Assembly (NCBI GenBank): GCA_003013855.2
Contig: ML058392.1
Location: 1,736,001-1,800,000 of the forward strand
Source: Liriodendron chinense
Taxonomy: Eukaryota; Streptophyta; Magnoliopsida; Magnoliales; Magnoliaceae
Reading direction: 5' to 3'
Length of the DNA: 64,000 bases
Below, one piece after another: positions 20,384 through 31,464 of this stretch (positions within the stretch are counted from its first letter, which is position 1; every line of letters starts with the position of its first letter). Position numbers and translations under genes: made by a program. Under the pieces are notes generated by a model that saw nothing but the letters and a program-made list of their open reading frames with translations, had not been told where the DNA came from and ran no database searches.

Positions 20384-21609
20384 CTAGGGGTAGTATCGTA
20401 GCAAATGCTCCCGTGCCAAGGGCGACGTACAGGCTTCCCTTGCATGTCTTCAAGATAATAAGTATCGGGTCGCACAACCTAATAACCCGATACGGGCCTT
20501 CCCAATTCGGATCCAATGAACGAGCAGGAACTCCAAGATTTTGCCTTAGGACCAAATCTCCGAGCTGGAAGGATTTAGGCCGAACCTTCGCATTCCGATA
20601 ACGAGCAATGCGTTGCTTGATATGCTGCCACTCGTACTTGGGAGGCATTTCTTCGCTCTTCCAAGAAATCGAGGTGAAGTCGGGATTTTCCTGATTACCT
20701 CGCAAGGTCATACTGCTCGATCCGATATGAGGGCACTTTAATTTCCACTGGTACCACTGCGTCGACACCAAATGCTAAGGAGAAAGGGGTTTCACCTGTT
20801 GATGTACAAGCCGTGGTTCTATAGGCCCATAATACCTCTGGCAGAAGTTCTGGCCACACCCCTTTACATTCACCTAGCTTGGTCTTCAAATGATGCTTTA
20901 TGATTTTATTCACTGCTTCGACCTGCCCATTCGCCTGAGGATGATACGGAGAAGTGCGGAGATTGCGTATCTTCCATTTTTCGCAAAATTCATCAAAGGC
21001 TACGTTGTCGAACTGCGTTCCGTTATCGGTAATTATAGTGTGAGGGAGTCCGAAATGACATATGATATTTCTCCATATAAACTTAGTAGTTTGTTTTTCA
21101 GTAATCTTGGCTAATGGTTCTGCCTCGGCCCATTTGGTGAAATAATCAACCGCCACGATCGCGAACCTATTCTGTCCCTTTCCCATGGGTAGGGGCCCGA
21201 TGATATCGATCCCCCACTGAGCAAAAGGCCAAGGGCTATCAACTGGGGTCATCCGCTCGGATGGTACATGAGGTATAGGTAGATATCGTTGACACTTGTC
21301 GCATTTTTTAGAAAATTCGATGGCGTCTGCTTTCATAGTGGGCCAATAATATCCTTGCCTCATCGCTTTATATGCTAGGGATCGTCCCCTGGGATGGTTA
21401 CCACATGCCCCCTGGTGTACTTCGTCTAGAACACGAAGTGCTTCTTCTGGATGAAGACACCTCAAATAAGGCAAGGAAAAGCTTTTGCACAACAATTTCC
21501 GTCTTGTAGAGTATACCTGGCAGCCCGAAGACGAATTTGCCTTGCAGCTTTCTTGTCTTCTGGTAGGTATCCGTCTCGGAGATAGAGGATGATAGGATCC
21601 ATCCAACAT
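20384..21609 (-). pseudogene. Integrase of Tat element A1 (frameshifted)
   Basis: Inserts element cDNA into chromosomes. The 304-codon frame 21609-20695 carries the zinc-binding His/Cys region (EVHQGACGNHP, CDKCQRY) and the DDE core: WGIDIIGPLP, IITDNGTQFDN and NGQVEAVNK supply Asp, Asp and Glu. The chromodomain-less C-terminus (GDLVLRQNLGVPARSLDPNW, then RRPWHVEHLLRYYP) ends at the TAG at 20384-20386. Frames are interrupted at about 21530, 20700, 20620 and 20480 by one-base changes relative to A2 or element B. A stop (CGT TAG) just upstream, near 21670, separates it from the RNase H frame. Confidence 0.85.
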
Positions 21610-21665
21610 GAAGATGATTGTATCGATGTTACATACTCGAGAGTCGCTTGGTCGATACTCAGAAC

Positions 21666-23500
21666 CTAACGGTGCTCGATGGGGATCGAATGTGATAACT
21701 CCGATTCCGGTGCAGAAGCGAGCTTTGCCAAGGAATCGGCAAGTTGGTTCTGCTCGCGAGGGATATGAATTATTTTATAAGTCTTTAGTTTGGCGAGCAG
21801 GATGAGGACACGAGACTTGTATAAGGCCATTCTTTCTTCTTTGGTTTCGAATTCACCAAGAACTTGGTTGACAATGAGCTGGGAGTCGCTATGAATTATC
21901 AAATTCTGGACTGCGAGGATAATGGCCAATTCGAGGCCAACAATCAGGGCCTCATATTCTGCTTCTTGTTATTGGAGACGCGTGATTCGAAACGCAAAGC
22001 ATATTGAAAATGTGACCCGTCAGGAGCCGCTAATATCAGGCCCGCTCCGCTGCCAGTGGCCCGCGACGACCCGTCCACGAAGAGTGACCAAGGAGGCTGG
22101 TCGCTGGTCGTGATATTATCTTCAGAAGAATATGTAAATTCGGCGATGAAGTCAGCCACGGCCTGGCCCTTGACTGCGGTCCTAGGACAGAATGAAATAT
22201 CATGCTCACTGATCTCGACCGCCCATTTAGTTAAGCGCCCGGAAGCCTCAGGTTTTTGAAGGACTTGTCGTAGTGGATGATTTGTTGGTACTAAAATAGC
22301 ATGGGCTTGAAAGTATGGTCGCAGTTTTCGAGCTGCCGTGACTAAGGCTAGGGCCAGTTTCTCCATATCAGAATACCTAGTTTCTGCATCGACCATTGCT
22401 CGACTGATATAATAAACGGGCCTTTGCACCCCGGAATCTTCCTTATTAAAGCGGCGCTAACGGCCGTGGAAGACACAGATAAATAAAGAATGAGTTGCTC
22501 ATGTGCTACAGGTTTAGATAAAATGGGGGGAGCGCTCATGTATTGCTTCAGTTGTTGAAAAGCTTCTTCACACTGAGGTGTCCACTTCCAATCAGACTTG
22601 GCCGTTGCACGAAGGAGTTTGAAGAAGGGCAAGCACTTGTCAGATGCTCGCGAGATGAACCTGTTTAATGATGCGATGCGACCAGCCAGACGCTGGACGT
22701 CCTTCAGAGTAACGGGGGATTTCATCTCTATCAATGCTTTAATCTTTTCGGGATTCGCCTCAATTCCACGCTGGCCAACCATGAACCCAAGAAATTTTCC
22801 TGCAGATACTCCAAACGCGCATTTTTCTGGTTCAGTTTCATTTGATACTTCCTCATCAGATCAAAGGCTTCTTGAAGATCAGAAATGTGGTCATCTTCAA
22901 CGATGCTTTTCACGAGCATATCGTCAACATAAACTTCCATATTCCTACCGATTTGAGCAGCGAATATTTTGTTGACAAGACGTTGATAAGTGGCCCCTGC
23001 ATTTTTAAGACCGAACGGCATTACCTGGTAGCAATATAGTCCTCGATCTGTGATGAAGGCAGTATGCTGGCTATCAGGTGGATGCATCATAATCTGGTTG
23101 TAACCAGAATAAGCATCCATAAAGCTGAGGAGAGCATGTCCAGCTGTTGAGTCGACCAACTGGTCGATCCGCGGTGTCGGAAAGCTATCTTTGGGACATG
23201 CTTTGTTCAAGTCTGAATAGTCGACGCACATCCTCCATTTGCCATTAGTTTTCGGACGAGAACTACGTTTGCGACCCACTCTGGGTAGTCAACTTCTTTT
23301 ATGAAAGCCGCGAGCAGCTTCTCAACTTCAGTTTTGATTGCCATTTGTCTTTCTGCAGTAAAGGCACGTCGACGCTGATGTACGGGTTTATGCTTCGGGT
23401 CAACGTTGAGACGATGTGCGATGACATTGGGATCGATGCCTGGCATATCTTTATGAGACCAAGCAAACACGTCCTGGTATTCAGTGAGGAAACGGATCAA
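21666..23500 (-). pseudogene. Reverse transcriptase and two RNase H domains of A1 (frameshifted)
   Basis: Minus-strand order: RT fingers and palm (NGKWRMCVDYSDLNKACPKD, FMDAYSGYNQI, YVDDML), the thumb and gypsy RNase H (ETRYSDMEKLALALV, ISFCPRTAVKGQAVADFI), then the archaeal-like RNase H (SLFVDGSSRATGSGAG, HSDSQLIVNQ, NQLADSLAKLA). Frames shift at about 23270, 22780, 22430 and 21965, each by one or a few bases relative to A2. RT and second-RNase H catalytic residues are all present as text, so the lesions are recent or are sequencing errors. Confidence 0.85.
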
Positions 23501-23605
23501 ATCTTCACGGTGACACTGGTTAAGGAGGACCCGATGTACACGATTTTAGACGGGTCGTCTTCGGTCAGGTGGATAGCCACTGTTTCCTCCCCCGAGTTCC
23601 TGACT

Positions 23606-24426
23606 TCAGAGCATTTTCTCGGGATCCAACGAGGTGGTGGAGGGAACGTTGGGTGAACCTTGAGCTATTTCCATGACGGGTGTCGCTTGAGTCTTCTTTC
23701 GATCTTGGAGGGCTATCTGGTAGCAGGACCGTGCCTCCTGCTGACTTCCTCGCACGACCCCGATGCCATTTGGGGTAGGAAATTTAACACACAGATATGA
23801 AGGGTGTAAGGCCGCTCCAACCTTAGTTAGAGACGGCCGCCCCAAAATGGCGTTATATGCTGATTTTCGATCCACGACGAGGAAGTTTACGAAGACGGTG
23901 GTCTTCGCTGGACTCTCTCCAAAAGTAACTGGGAGATCGATGCTTCCTTCAGGTGTTACTACCTCTCCTCCAAAGCCGACGAGGGGGGTCGATACTGGCT
24001 TGAGGAGGCTTTGGCTAGTGCCATTTTGTTGAAAGCCTCCAAGTACAGAATATCAGCTGAGCTACCTGTATCCACCATAATTCGATGAGTCAGATAATTT
24101 GATACCTTCAATGTGACTACGATGGAATCTTCATGAGGGAAGTGAATTCCCGCTGCATCTTCGAGGGTGAAAGAAATTGGAGGATGGCTCGCTTTTGATG
24201 AGCTGGACGTCTGTTCCAGCCAATAGATTTGCTGGGGTTCTTTGGACGCCTTTCGAGCATGCTTTTCTTGAAGCTTGAGAGTCACCCCCACAAGCTGGTC
24301 CCCCGACGATAGTGCGAATTTCTCCTGTGGGCTCAGCGTCCTCTTGGTCGGTTTGATGATGAGGCGGTTCCTTTTGGCGAGATGAGGTCTTCGCCCTTTC
24401 TGGTGATCGATTTTTACGAGCAACAT
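23606..24426 (-). pseudogene. Aspartic protease region of A1 (frameshifted)
   Basis: Cleaves the Gag-Pol polyprotein. Contains RIMVDTGSSADILYLEAFNK with the DTG active site (about 24075-24090), GGEVVTPEGSIDLPVTFGE, and the family-typical YNAILGRPSLTKVGAALHPS. Frame breaks at about 24010 and 23890 relative to A2 (which reads continuously here). Confidence 0.8.
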
Positions 24427-25854
24427 AATCCTGGAGATGGCCTTTTCGAATAAGGGCTTCGATATGGTCTCGTAGAGATGCAGTCCTGGGTCCTATGCCC
24501 ATGATCTTTGTGGAAGTAACAGAACTTGCTCTTGTCCCTCTTCTCGGGATCGGATTTGATCTTTGCAGGCCACTTCACATATGGCTTGTGTTTAATCTCC
24601 ATTAGAACCTTTTCAGGAGACTGATTAAGAGGAGTGTAGTTATGATATTTACCAGAGTAAGGCTTCCTGGGAGAACGATCGCGCTGATCACGACGGTATT
24701 TCTTATCTGTAGAAGAGGTTCCTTCTGGCTTGCGTTTCTTACTTTGTACTCCATGGCGTGTCAGTGCGACTTCTTCTGCATTGATATATTTCTGAGCTTT
24801 GGCTTGGAATTCTGCCATAGTTTTCGGCGGGCTTTTATCTAAGGCAAACCTGAATTTCTCGCTCGTTATTCCGGCAATGAGGGCTGTAAGACCCTTTTCT
24901 TCAGTGTAACCCTCAGTTTGAACGGCTTCGGCAGTGAACCGTACTGTGAACTCCTTTATTGTCTCCCCATGCTGCTGTTTCAGATTCATCAGATGGGAGG
25001 CTGGCTTCTTAATGCGAATACTTCCCATGAATTGAGAAAGGAATATCTCGATAACTGGGAAAAGGAGCTGATGGAACGAGGCTTTAACCCCCGGAACCAC
25101 GTACGAGCTGCTTCCTTCAATGTTAAGGGAAAAGCCCTACACATGATTTCTGACTGAACCATGTCCCTCCAACTCCATGAGGGACCTGTATGTTTCCAGA
25201 TGTTCAAGAGGGTCGCCAATGCCTGTGTACGGAGCGATAACAGGCGCTCGATACTTTCTGGGTAACGGGGCTTCCATGACCTCGCTGGTGAAGGGAGATT
25301 CAGATTGATGTATCGCCGCCATGGCGGCAGATGGCCGATTTGCCTGGTATTGCTGTTCCATGACATCAAATCGATCGTGGATTCTTTTGAGATCTCCTTC
25401 CCACGGTAGGGTATAGCTTGATGTTTCGGCGGTGGAGCCCTGCGGTTGAGGTTGTCGAGACGAACTAGAATGTATAGAATGTGGAGACGGTACAGGGGGA
25501 TGGCTGCCAAGTGGTGGGACCTGTGGTTCATCCATAGAATGTCTAGATGCCACTGGTATGGGTTGCGGTGGTAACCCTTCGGAGGCTTGTCTCTGAGGTT
25601 CGGGGAAATGCTGATCAAGTCGATTTGACAGCGCTTGAACTCCGGCATTTAGAGTCAGAAGGGTGTTTCCGAGGAAACGTAAGACATCGTCTTGATTTCC
25701 CGAAGCCTCCAGTAATGGGTTTGTTGATGGAATATTCGGGGCTCCTTGAGGGATGTTCGTCGGATCAGGTGGAAGGGCAGGTGCAGATCCGTCTCATCGG
25801 GTGGGGTGGTGGCTGCCTTGAAGTTGAAGGATGAACGGCCTTTTTAGGAGGCAT
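24414..25854 (-). pseudogene. Gag of A1 (frameshifted)
   Basis: Start chosen at the Met at 25854 (MPPKKA), 74 bp after the PBS. A Pro/Ser-rich N-terminus is followed by the retrotransposon gag domain (YTGIGDPLEHLETYRSLMEL, AFPLTLKEAARTWFRGL) and a basic region. A zinc knuckle of CX2HX4HX4C form (CYFHKDHGHRTQDC, about 24515) ends it. At 25020-25040 A1 has CCC where A2 has CC, so gag is open here in A1 but broken in A2; A1 is broken elsewhere (about 25800, 25150 and 24500). Confidence 0.8.
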
Positions 25855-25927
25855 CGCCGAAGGATTTTGAGGATTTAGATCGATGGTCAGAACGATTGAT
25901 TTTGACGATCAAGTCGTTCCCACAGAC

Positions 25928-25934
25928 GGCGCCA
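25928..25934 (-). promoter_or_regulatory. Primer binding site of A1
   Basis: Minus-strand TGGCGCCGTC begins three bases inside the right LTR. The first eight bases fit the tRNA-Asp 3' end as I recall it; pairing beyond that is poor. A2 has TGGCGCCATC (53321-53327) and B has TGGCGCCGTT (63137-63143). Confidence 0.7.
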
Positions 25935-25937
25935 AAC

Positions 25938-27095
25938 TGTTAATGTCAGATTTTGTAGTTGGATCCTCCAGATGTTCACCTTCTCTTCACCAGAGATTTC
26001 CCTCTGCCAAACCTGAAAGAAGGCAGACAGCAACTAAGGGTGGCTGGGGACCAGCCGTTAGCCCTCCGATGCTTAAGTCAGGCCAAAGCAAGAAGAAGAG
26101 AAGCCAAGCAAAACGGGACGAGCGAATGTTGTGTGCGTACCTGCTCTTAATGGAGTCACCCCTTTATATAGATCTGAAGCAACCCAATTTGTTACGTAAG
26201 ATATCGAAATCCCGCTGATGTCGCATACGATACTGAGATCTTGCTGATTTCGTGGGATAAGATCCTATCTTTAGAGTCGAGATCCAACCCAATGACTTAT
26301 TTCAACAATCACGCCCCTTGATGGCAATCCCTTGAGATCCGGAACCATTTAGAGAAGATAAGCCCAAAAGCCGACCTATACGGGCTGCCGGTAAGCGTAG
26401 TAATAGCGCTGATGTGTCATGATAAACTGGAAGCCGTAGTTGGAGTCATAGCTTCCGAAAAGGAAGGAGACGCCCGTAGTTGGAGTCATAGCTTCCGAAA
26501 AGGAAGGAGACGCCCGTAGTTGGAGTCATAGCTTCCGAAAAGGAAGGAGACGCCGACAAGACGGAAACCACCGAACTGGATGTAACCCTGCTTGGTGTCG
26601 CAGAGGGATTGGACAAGCTGCTCGACGGGACTCGGGTGCTGGTACTGAAGGCTAAGAGATGTTGCCGCAGGAAAGCTGCTCGCATGTTAGAATGTGGTCG
26701 CGAGTCCAAGTACTCACTCACTTAGATGTAACGTCTTTCAACGACTTGTGAGAAGGTCTGCTCGCGGATCGAGCTTTGCCGTATTTGACTATCGGTTATG
26801 AGAACTCGAGACTTGAATAGCTGCTCCGTATTTTTCAATCTACAACTCCTGATCAGGTGAGCTCGAGAGTCGAGTGGGTGTCCCACACTTATCCAATATT
26901 CGACTCTCGATCAGATGATCTCGAGAGTCGAATGGACGTCCCGTACTTATCCATTCTACGACTCCCGAGCTTACGATCTCGAGAGATGAACAGGCACTCC
27001 GCATTTACCCGTTCTGCGACTCTTGATCAGATGATCTCGAGAGCCAAATGGGCACTTCTGCGTGAAATCTTATCTCCACCATTTTGCCTATAACA
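25938..27095 (-). repeat. A1 5' LTR (right)
   Basis: 1158 bp, near-identical to the left LTR apart from a few substitutions and indels (e.g. GGGACGAGC here against GGGACCGAGC). The minus-strand TATA box is at about 26159-26171, the 40 bp triple repeat at 26434-26553. Drives the genomic RNA leftwards. Confidence 0.9.
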
Positions 27096-27132
27096 CTCAT
27101 ATTAGTAAATTATTATTTTAATCAAAATTGGA
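27096..27132 (-). mobile_element. Sliver of Copia leader between A1 and the B LTR
   Basis: 37 bp beginning with the CTCAT TSD of A1. Without A1, this joins the sequence at 15935 and completes the AT-rich leader upstream of the Copia gag Met (15912). Confidence 0.6.
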
Positions 27133-27915
27133 TGTTAACGTCAGATTCTGGTAACAGGCTCCTTCCAAATATTCGCCCTTCTTTAGGTGAGCTACCCTCT
27201 AAACCTGAAAGCCAAAGAAGAAAACTAAGGGTGGCCGGCGCTTGGCCGTTGGCCCTCCGAAGCTTAAGTCAAATGGGACTCGATAGTAAGATGAAGTGTG
27301 AGATGTGGGTTTTTAGATTGCATACCTTTGTCATCAATGGGGTCATCTATTTATACAGGTCTGGGTGGTCCAGTTTGTTACGCAAGCCGTCGAGATCACT
27401 GCTGATTTTAAGGGATAAGGTGTTTATCTCGTTAATCCTTATCCTTAGACAAAGGGATGGCATAACTACTCTAGATGTCTACTTGATTATGCCTAATCAT
27501 GGAGATTCCTTGTGATTTGGGGCTACGAAGAGACAAGCCCAAAACTGGCCTATAGGGGCTGCTGGTACTATAAGACGAGAGACGTCCTACTAGAGACCAG
27601 AGATCAGGGCGGCTCACATCATGGGGGTGTCATTAGTTGATGACCAGAAACCAACGTTATTCGCATAACGAGATGTCATCACTCGTCCCCCACTCACATC
27701 CTGCAACCAACGACCAGTTCTGCTAGTATATTTGGGAGTGTGTAGGGACGCGATATACGAGCTGTAACCATATGGGCTAGTTGGTCAAATGATTAGGTCG
27801 TGACTTTATGGAGTCAAAGGCGCTCGCGGGTCTTGGGTCTTCAAACCTCTTCGACGACCAACTTTTATCTATAACAGATGCCCCCCAAGTCCTTGGCGTT
27901 GAGGAGTTTAAGCGA
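27133..27915 (-). mobile_element. Truncated element B: 3' LTR, PPT and 23 more internal bases
   Basis: LTR 27133-27876 (744 bp, TGTTAACG...TATAACA), minus-strand TATA box at 27347-27356, then the PPT GGACTTGGGGGGCATC (minus strand, 27877-27892) and GAGGAGTTTAAGCGA ending at 27915. The same stretch continues into a full element at 54529-55315 and beyond. The cut at 27915 is the tandem duplication junction. Confidence 0.85.
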
Positions 27916-28794
27916 GTTGTTCAGTTGGCGATTCTAGTGTTAGTGTGTTAGTTTACGTGAATGTTCTATCCTCCGAAACTAACTGGCTAGGTTGGCAATT
28001 CTAGAGCAGATAGCTAGCGTCCCTTAGGTTTCGTAGGTTACACGGACCTCAGATGTTACCTAGTTCCCTAAATGTGTAGCTACTGAAATGGATGTGATCG
28101 AGCTATTGGCATCCCTTAGGTTTCGTAGGTTGCACGGGCCTCAGCTGCTACCTAGTTCCCTGAAATAGCTAGTACTTGATCGATTAACCACACGTTCCCT
28201 AGGGAACGTAGGTTGCACGGGCCTCAGCTACTCCCTAGTTCCCCGAACGTGTTGTTATCGCAGGCGGCTCCACCTATTGGTTTGGCTAGTTGGTTTCTCT
28301 TGAGGTTGTAAATGTGGTGTGTTACAACTTGGTTTTCTTGGTATAGAACGTTTAAAGAAGTTTCCGAAGTGAGGATCGGAATCGATCTCCAAATCGGTTG
28401 GTACGATGTTACCTTCTGATTTAAGAGATGTTTCTCTTGTGATGAGATGTGATGTTTTCTTCTTTCTTTCTTTTGATTTCTCTTCTCTCCTCAACATCTC
28501 TTACTCTACTACTCTTACTCTCCCTCTCCTCGAAGAAAATAACGGAGTACTCTTAGAGGGTTCGGATCCACCGTGTGGTTTTCAAAGAAATCCAAACCCT
28601 TACCTCAATCCGAACCTCACGGGTTTCGTTTGAAACGAAAATCCAAGCAAATCTCAATCCGAACCTACCTGTACACCGTTCTTTTCATGAGGTTAGGATC
28701 CACAGTGAGGTTCGGATTTCGTTTGAAAAGAAAATCCAAACCCGAACCTCACTCCGAACCTACTACTCCACCGTAAGGTTCGGAATGTGTACAC

Positions 28795-28840
<46 letters not shown>

Positions 28841-29026
28841 AGGAGAGAACAAACGGTTGCACACCCCCTCTTCTCGACGACGGAAAACTACCCCAGGTCG
28901 AACTACCTGCCCACTCGACCAAGTCGACGTGCACGTTCCACCCCGGACGACTAGAACGACCCACGGTCTGTGGTACCTGCCGACTACTCCATCACCGAAG
29001 TGGACGACTAGAACTTCGTCGACCTG
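27916..29026. other. Block that is the non-reversed complement of 526-1648 (probable artefact)
   Basis: Reading left to right, each base is the Watson-Crick partner of the base at the matching place in 526-1648, in the same direction. Example: 885-904 reads GTGGATAACCAAACCGATCA and 28271-28290 reads CACCTATTGGTTTGGCTAGT. The (GA)n run becomes (CT)n. Only about a dozen small indels and few mismatches break the match. At 29026/29027 the sequence returns to the normal direct copy exactly where copy 1 continues (1648/1649). No ORF or motif inside should be interpreted. Confidence 0.93.
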
Positions 29027-31174
29027 GTTGATGGAGCTGCTCGCCCTCAAGCTGCTGATGCTGGGTGGTGGGGGCCACAGCGCGCTGGGACTGACGTCCA
29101 CTGCTGGACGTGGTGGTGACGCCCATTGCTGGACGGTTGGATGTTTTGGATCTGGATGCTGCTGATGGATGCTGGACGTAGTGAAGATGAAGAGGACGGC
29201 TGGGAACGTCCATTGCTTGGACTGCTGAAGGTGGAGATCTGCTGGATCCATGGCCGGTGGAGATGGGGATGACGCTGATGCTGATCAAGCTGCACGGACG
29301 TCCTCTATGATGGACGGTGTGTGGTTGAACGTCCAAGAGCTGGACGGATGGTTGTGGACGGCCTCGCTGCAGCTGGACAGCCATTGAGTGGCTGCTGCCC
29401 GTTGGAGTGGACAGATGGATGGGCGGTGAAGATGAGCTTGGAGGGCTGAGATGATGAACGGTTGAGACTCCATCACGTACGTTGGCACGTTGGAAGTGGT
29501 TGATGGCCCTTTGATGGATGGTTGAGACTGAAGCTCGACTGGTGCACGTCTGATGGTGCAGGATGTGTTGAGGCCCACCTTGCTGATCTAAATGGATGAT
29601 GTTGATGATCCAGAGGATGTCCATCATAGCTGGACATGTGATGGATGTGGGGTTGCTGATGGTTGATGACGTGGCTGAATTGCAGATGGTTGAAGACGTG
29701 CTTGCTGCAGATGTGGTCCACCATCTGGACGGTTGAAGGTTGGACGGTCCACGTGGCGATGCTGGAATGGACGTGGATGCATTGTGGGGTTGCTGATGAA
29801 CGTGAGGTCCACTGGACGGTGGAGTGGCCAAGCATGCTGGAGTTGCAGCACTGCTGCTGCTCGTTGATGAAGGTGGATGATCCATCTGATGGACGACTCG
29901 ATGTGGACGTCCAACAGTTGGGAATGGACGGTCAACTTGATGGACGGTCTGCTGATTGTTGGACGGTGCATGATGCTTGCAGATGGACGGTCTGCTGATT
30001 GGATGATTGGAGGATGGACGGCTGGCGCTTGAGAGTGGATTGGATGGCTGCTGATGAATGGTGCTGGAGATGGAGGCTTCCACCGTTGATGCTATGGACA
30101 CGTGATCAGCTACCCCCTTTTACTTGCACGTGCACACTGTAGCACATTCAAACAGTGGAGTCCACTTTGATGGCGGGATTTGATGCAGGTGAGATGTGGG
30201 GTCCACCCGCTGCTGTGGATTGAAGGCCACTGTACACGTGGTGGAGAATGACATGGAGAGTCCCTTCCTAGCTGTTGATGATGATGGTTTATGGAAATGA
30301 TGGGTCCATATATGTCTAGGATTTGATCAACGGCTAGAAGAATGGACGGTCATCTGGAATGTGCAGTTGTTGTTGACCGTTGGAGCTTCTTCAATGGACG
30401 AGTCCACCATGGATGGGCGGTGATGGACGGTGAAAGTCCTGAGGCACCTTGGCTTGGTGGTTCACCTACTATGATGGACGCTGGTTGTGGGGTCCATTGA
30501 GCTGGACAGATGGATGGTTGGAGTGGGAGTTAGTTTTGGACGTCCAGCCTTGGTGGACGATTGCAAATGACGGTGGGTCCACCTGCTTGATGGACGGCGT
30601 TGAGGTGCAGCAGCTGAACATCCACCTGGATTGGGGTTGCTTGCACGTGCAACAGGGTGGGGAGCTGATGGAGTTGATGGCATCCACCAGCTGGACTTGG
30701 TGCAAGCCTTGGACGGCTGAAGTTTGCTGGCTGATAGGAGATGAAGGAAGGCTAGGAGTGGACGGTCCACTTGATGATGCGATCTGGATGCTCATGAAAA
30801 GTGTGGCCCGCCTTGATGCATTTGTTGGTCCCTACATGTGGACAATCCAATCTTGACCGTCCAAACTTGTGTGATCGCCTAATCATAACCATCATACACA
30901 ACCTGGATTTTCAAATGAACGTTGTGATGCGTCTCCACCATAGAACATGATCCATCCTTCGATCTTTACGGTCTGATTCCTTCCAAGCTGCCCTGATGGT
31001 TGATCTTGCTTTCTTTTGGGCCTTTTAATTCGCCTTGATTGGCTCGGATCTTGCGCAACCTCTCCTGAACACCTGAGAGACAAAAAATTAACCTAATGAG
31101 GGATAATTAACCAGAAAAACAATGATATGATCTTAACAACCAAGGTTAATTATACAATATTAGGGTACTTATCA
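29027..31174 (-). mobile_element. LTR1, copy 2 (remainder)
   Basis: Direct copy of 1649-3780, ending GTACTTATCA at 31174. It holds the GGACGG-rich field. The long minus-strand open frame here (30101-28992) is a compositional accident and partly lies in the complemented block. Confidence 0.75.
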
Positions 31175-31464
31175 GGGTCCCCTTGAAAAGTTCAAATTAA
31201 AAGCCAATGTCATCTCAACAATTTTCAAAATTATAAACCTAAGATCTATTGAAACCTTTATAGAAGTGCGCATTGAGAATCCTTATCCCTGGAAGATAAG
31301 CAGAGAATGATCAATTTTTAAAGTCATGATTTCCCGATCTTGCATCCTATGAAGACTGTCCAGACTCGATCAAAACTAATTCAAGCCTCTCAAGAAGATG
31401 CTACCAAGACTATGGTTGCATTTCATGCTGGAGTATGCGACTTGATGAATGATCGGAGGAAACC

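Larger units (their letters stand above)
15936..27095 (-). mobile_element. Element A1: complete Tat-lineage Ty3/gypsy retrotransposon (11.16 kb)
   Basis: Two near-identical LTRs (15936-17096 and 25938-27095), termini TGTTGATG/TGTTAATG and TATAACA, and a perfect 5 bp TSD CTCAT at 15931-15935 and 27096-27100. Orientation is minus: PBS next to the right LTR, then gag, protease, RT, two RNase H domains, integrase, spacer, an antisense ORF, and the PPT next to the left LTR. The antisense ORF and the archaeal-like second RNase H mark the Tat lineage. LTR near-identity implies recent insertion, yet several one-base frameshifts break pol; copy A2 is mostly open at the same points. Confidence 0.9.

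Noticed and set aside
27916..29026. Ordinary inversion or foldback at the duplication junction
   Set aside because: The block does not read as the reverse complement of 526-1648; only the unreversed complement matches.
28255..29165. ORFs inside 27916-29026
   Set aside because: The block is a non-reversed complement and probably does not exist in the genome, so its frames have no meaning.
28992..30101. 369-codon minus-strand open frame
   Set aside because: His/Ser/Pro-rich translation of the GGACGG repeat field and partly inside the complemented block; frames in copy 1 are broken at the matching place and no domain is visible.
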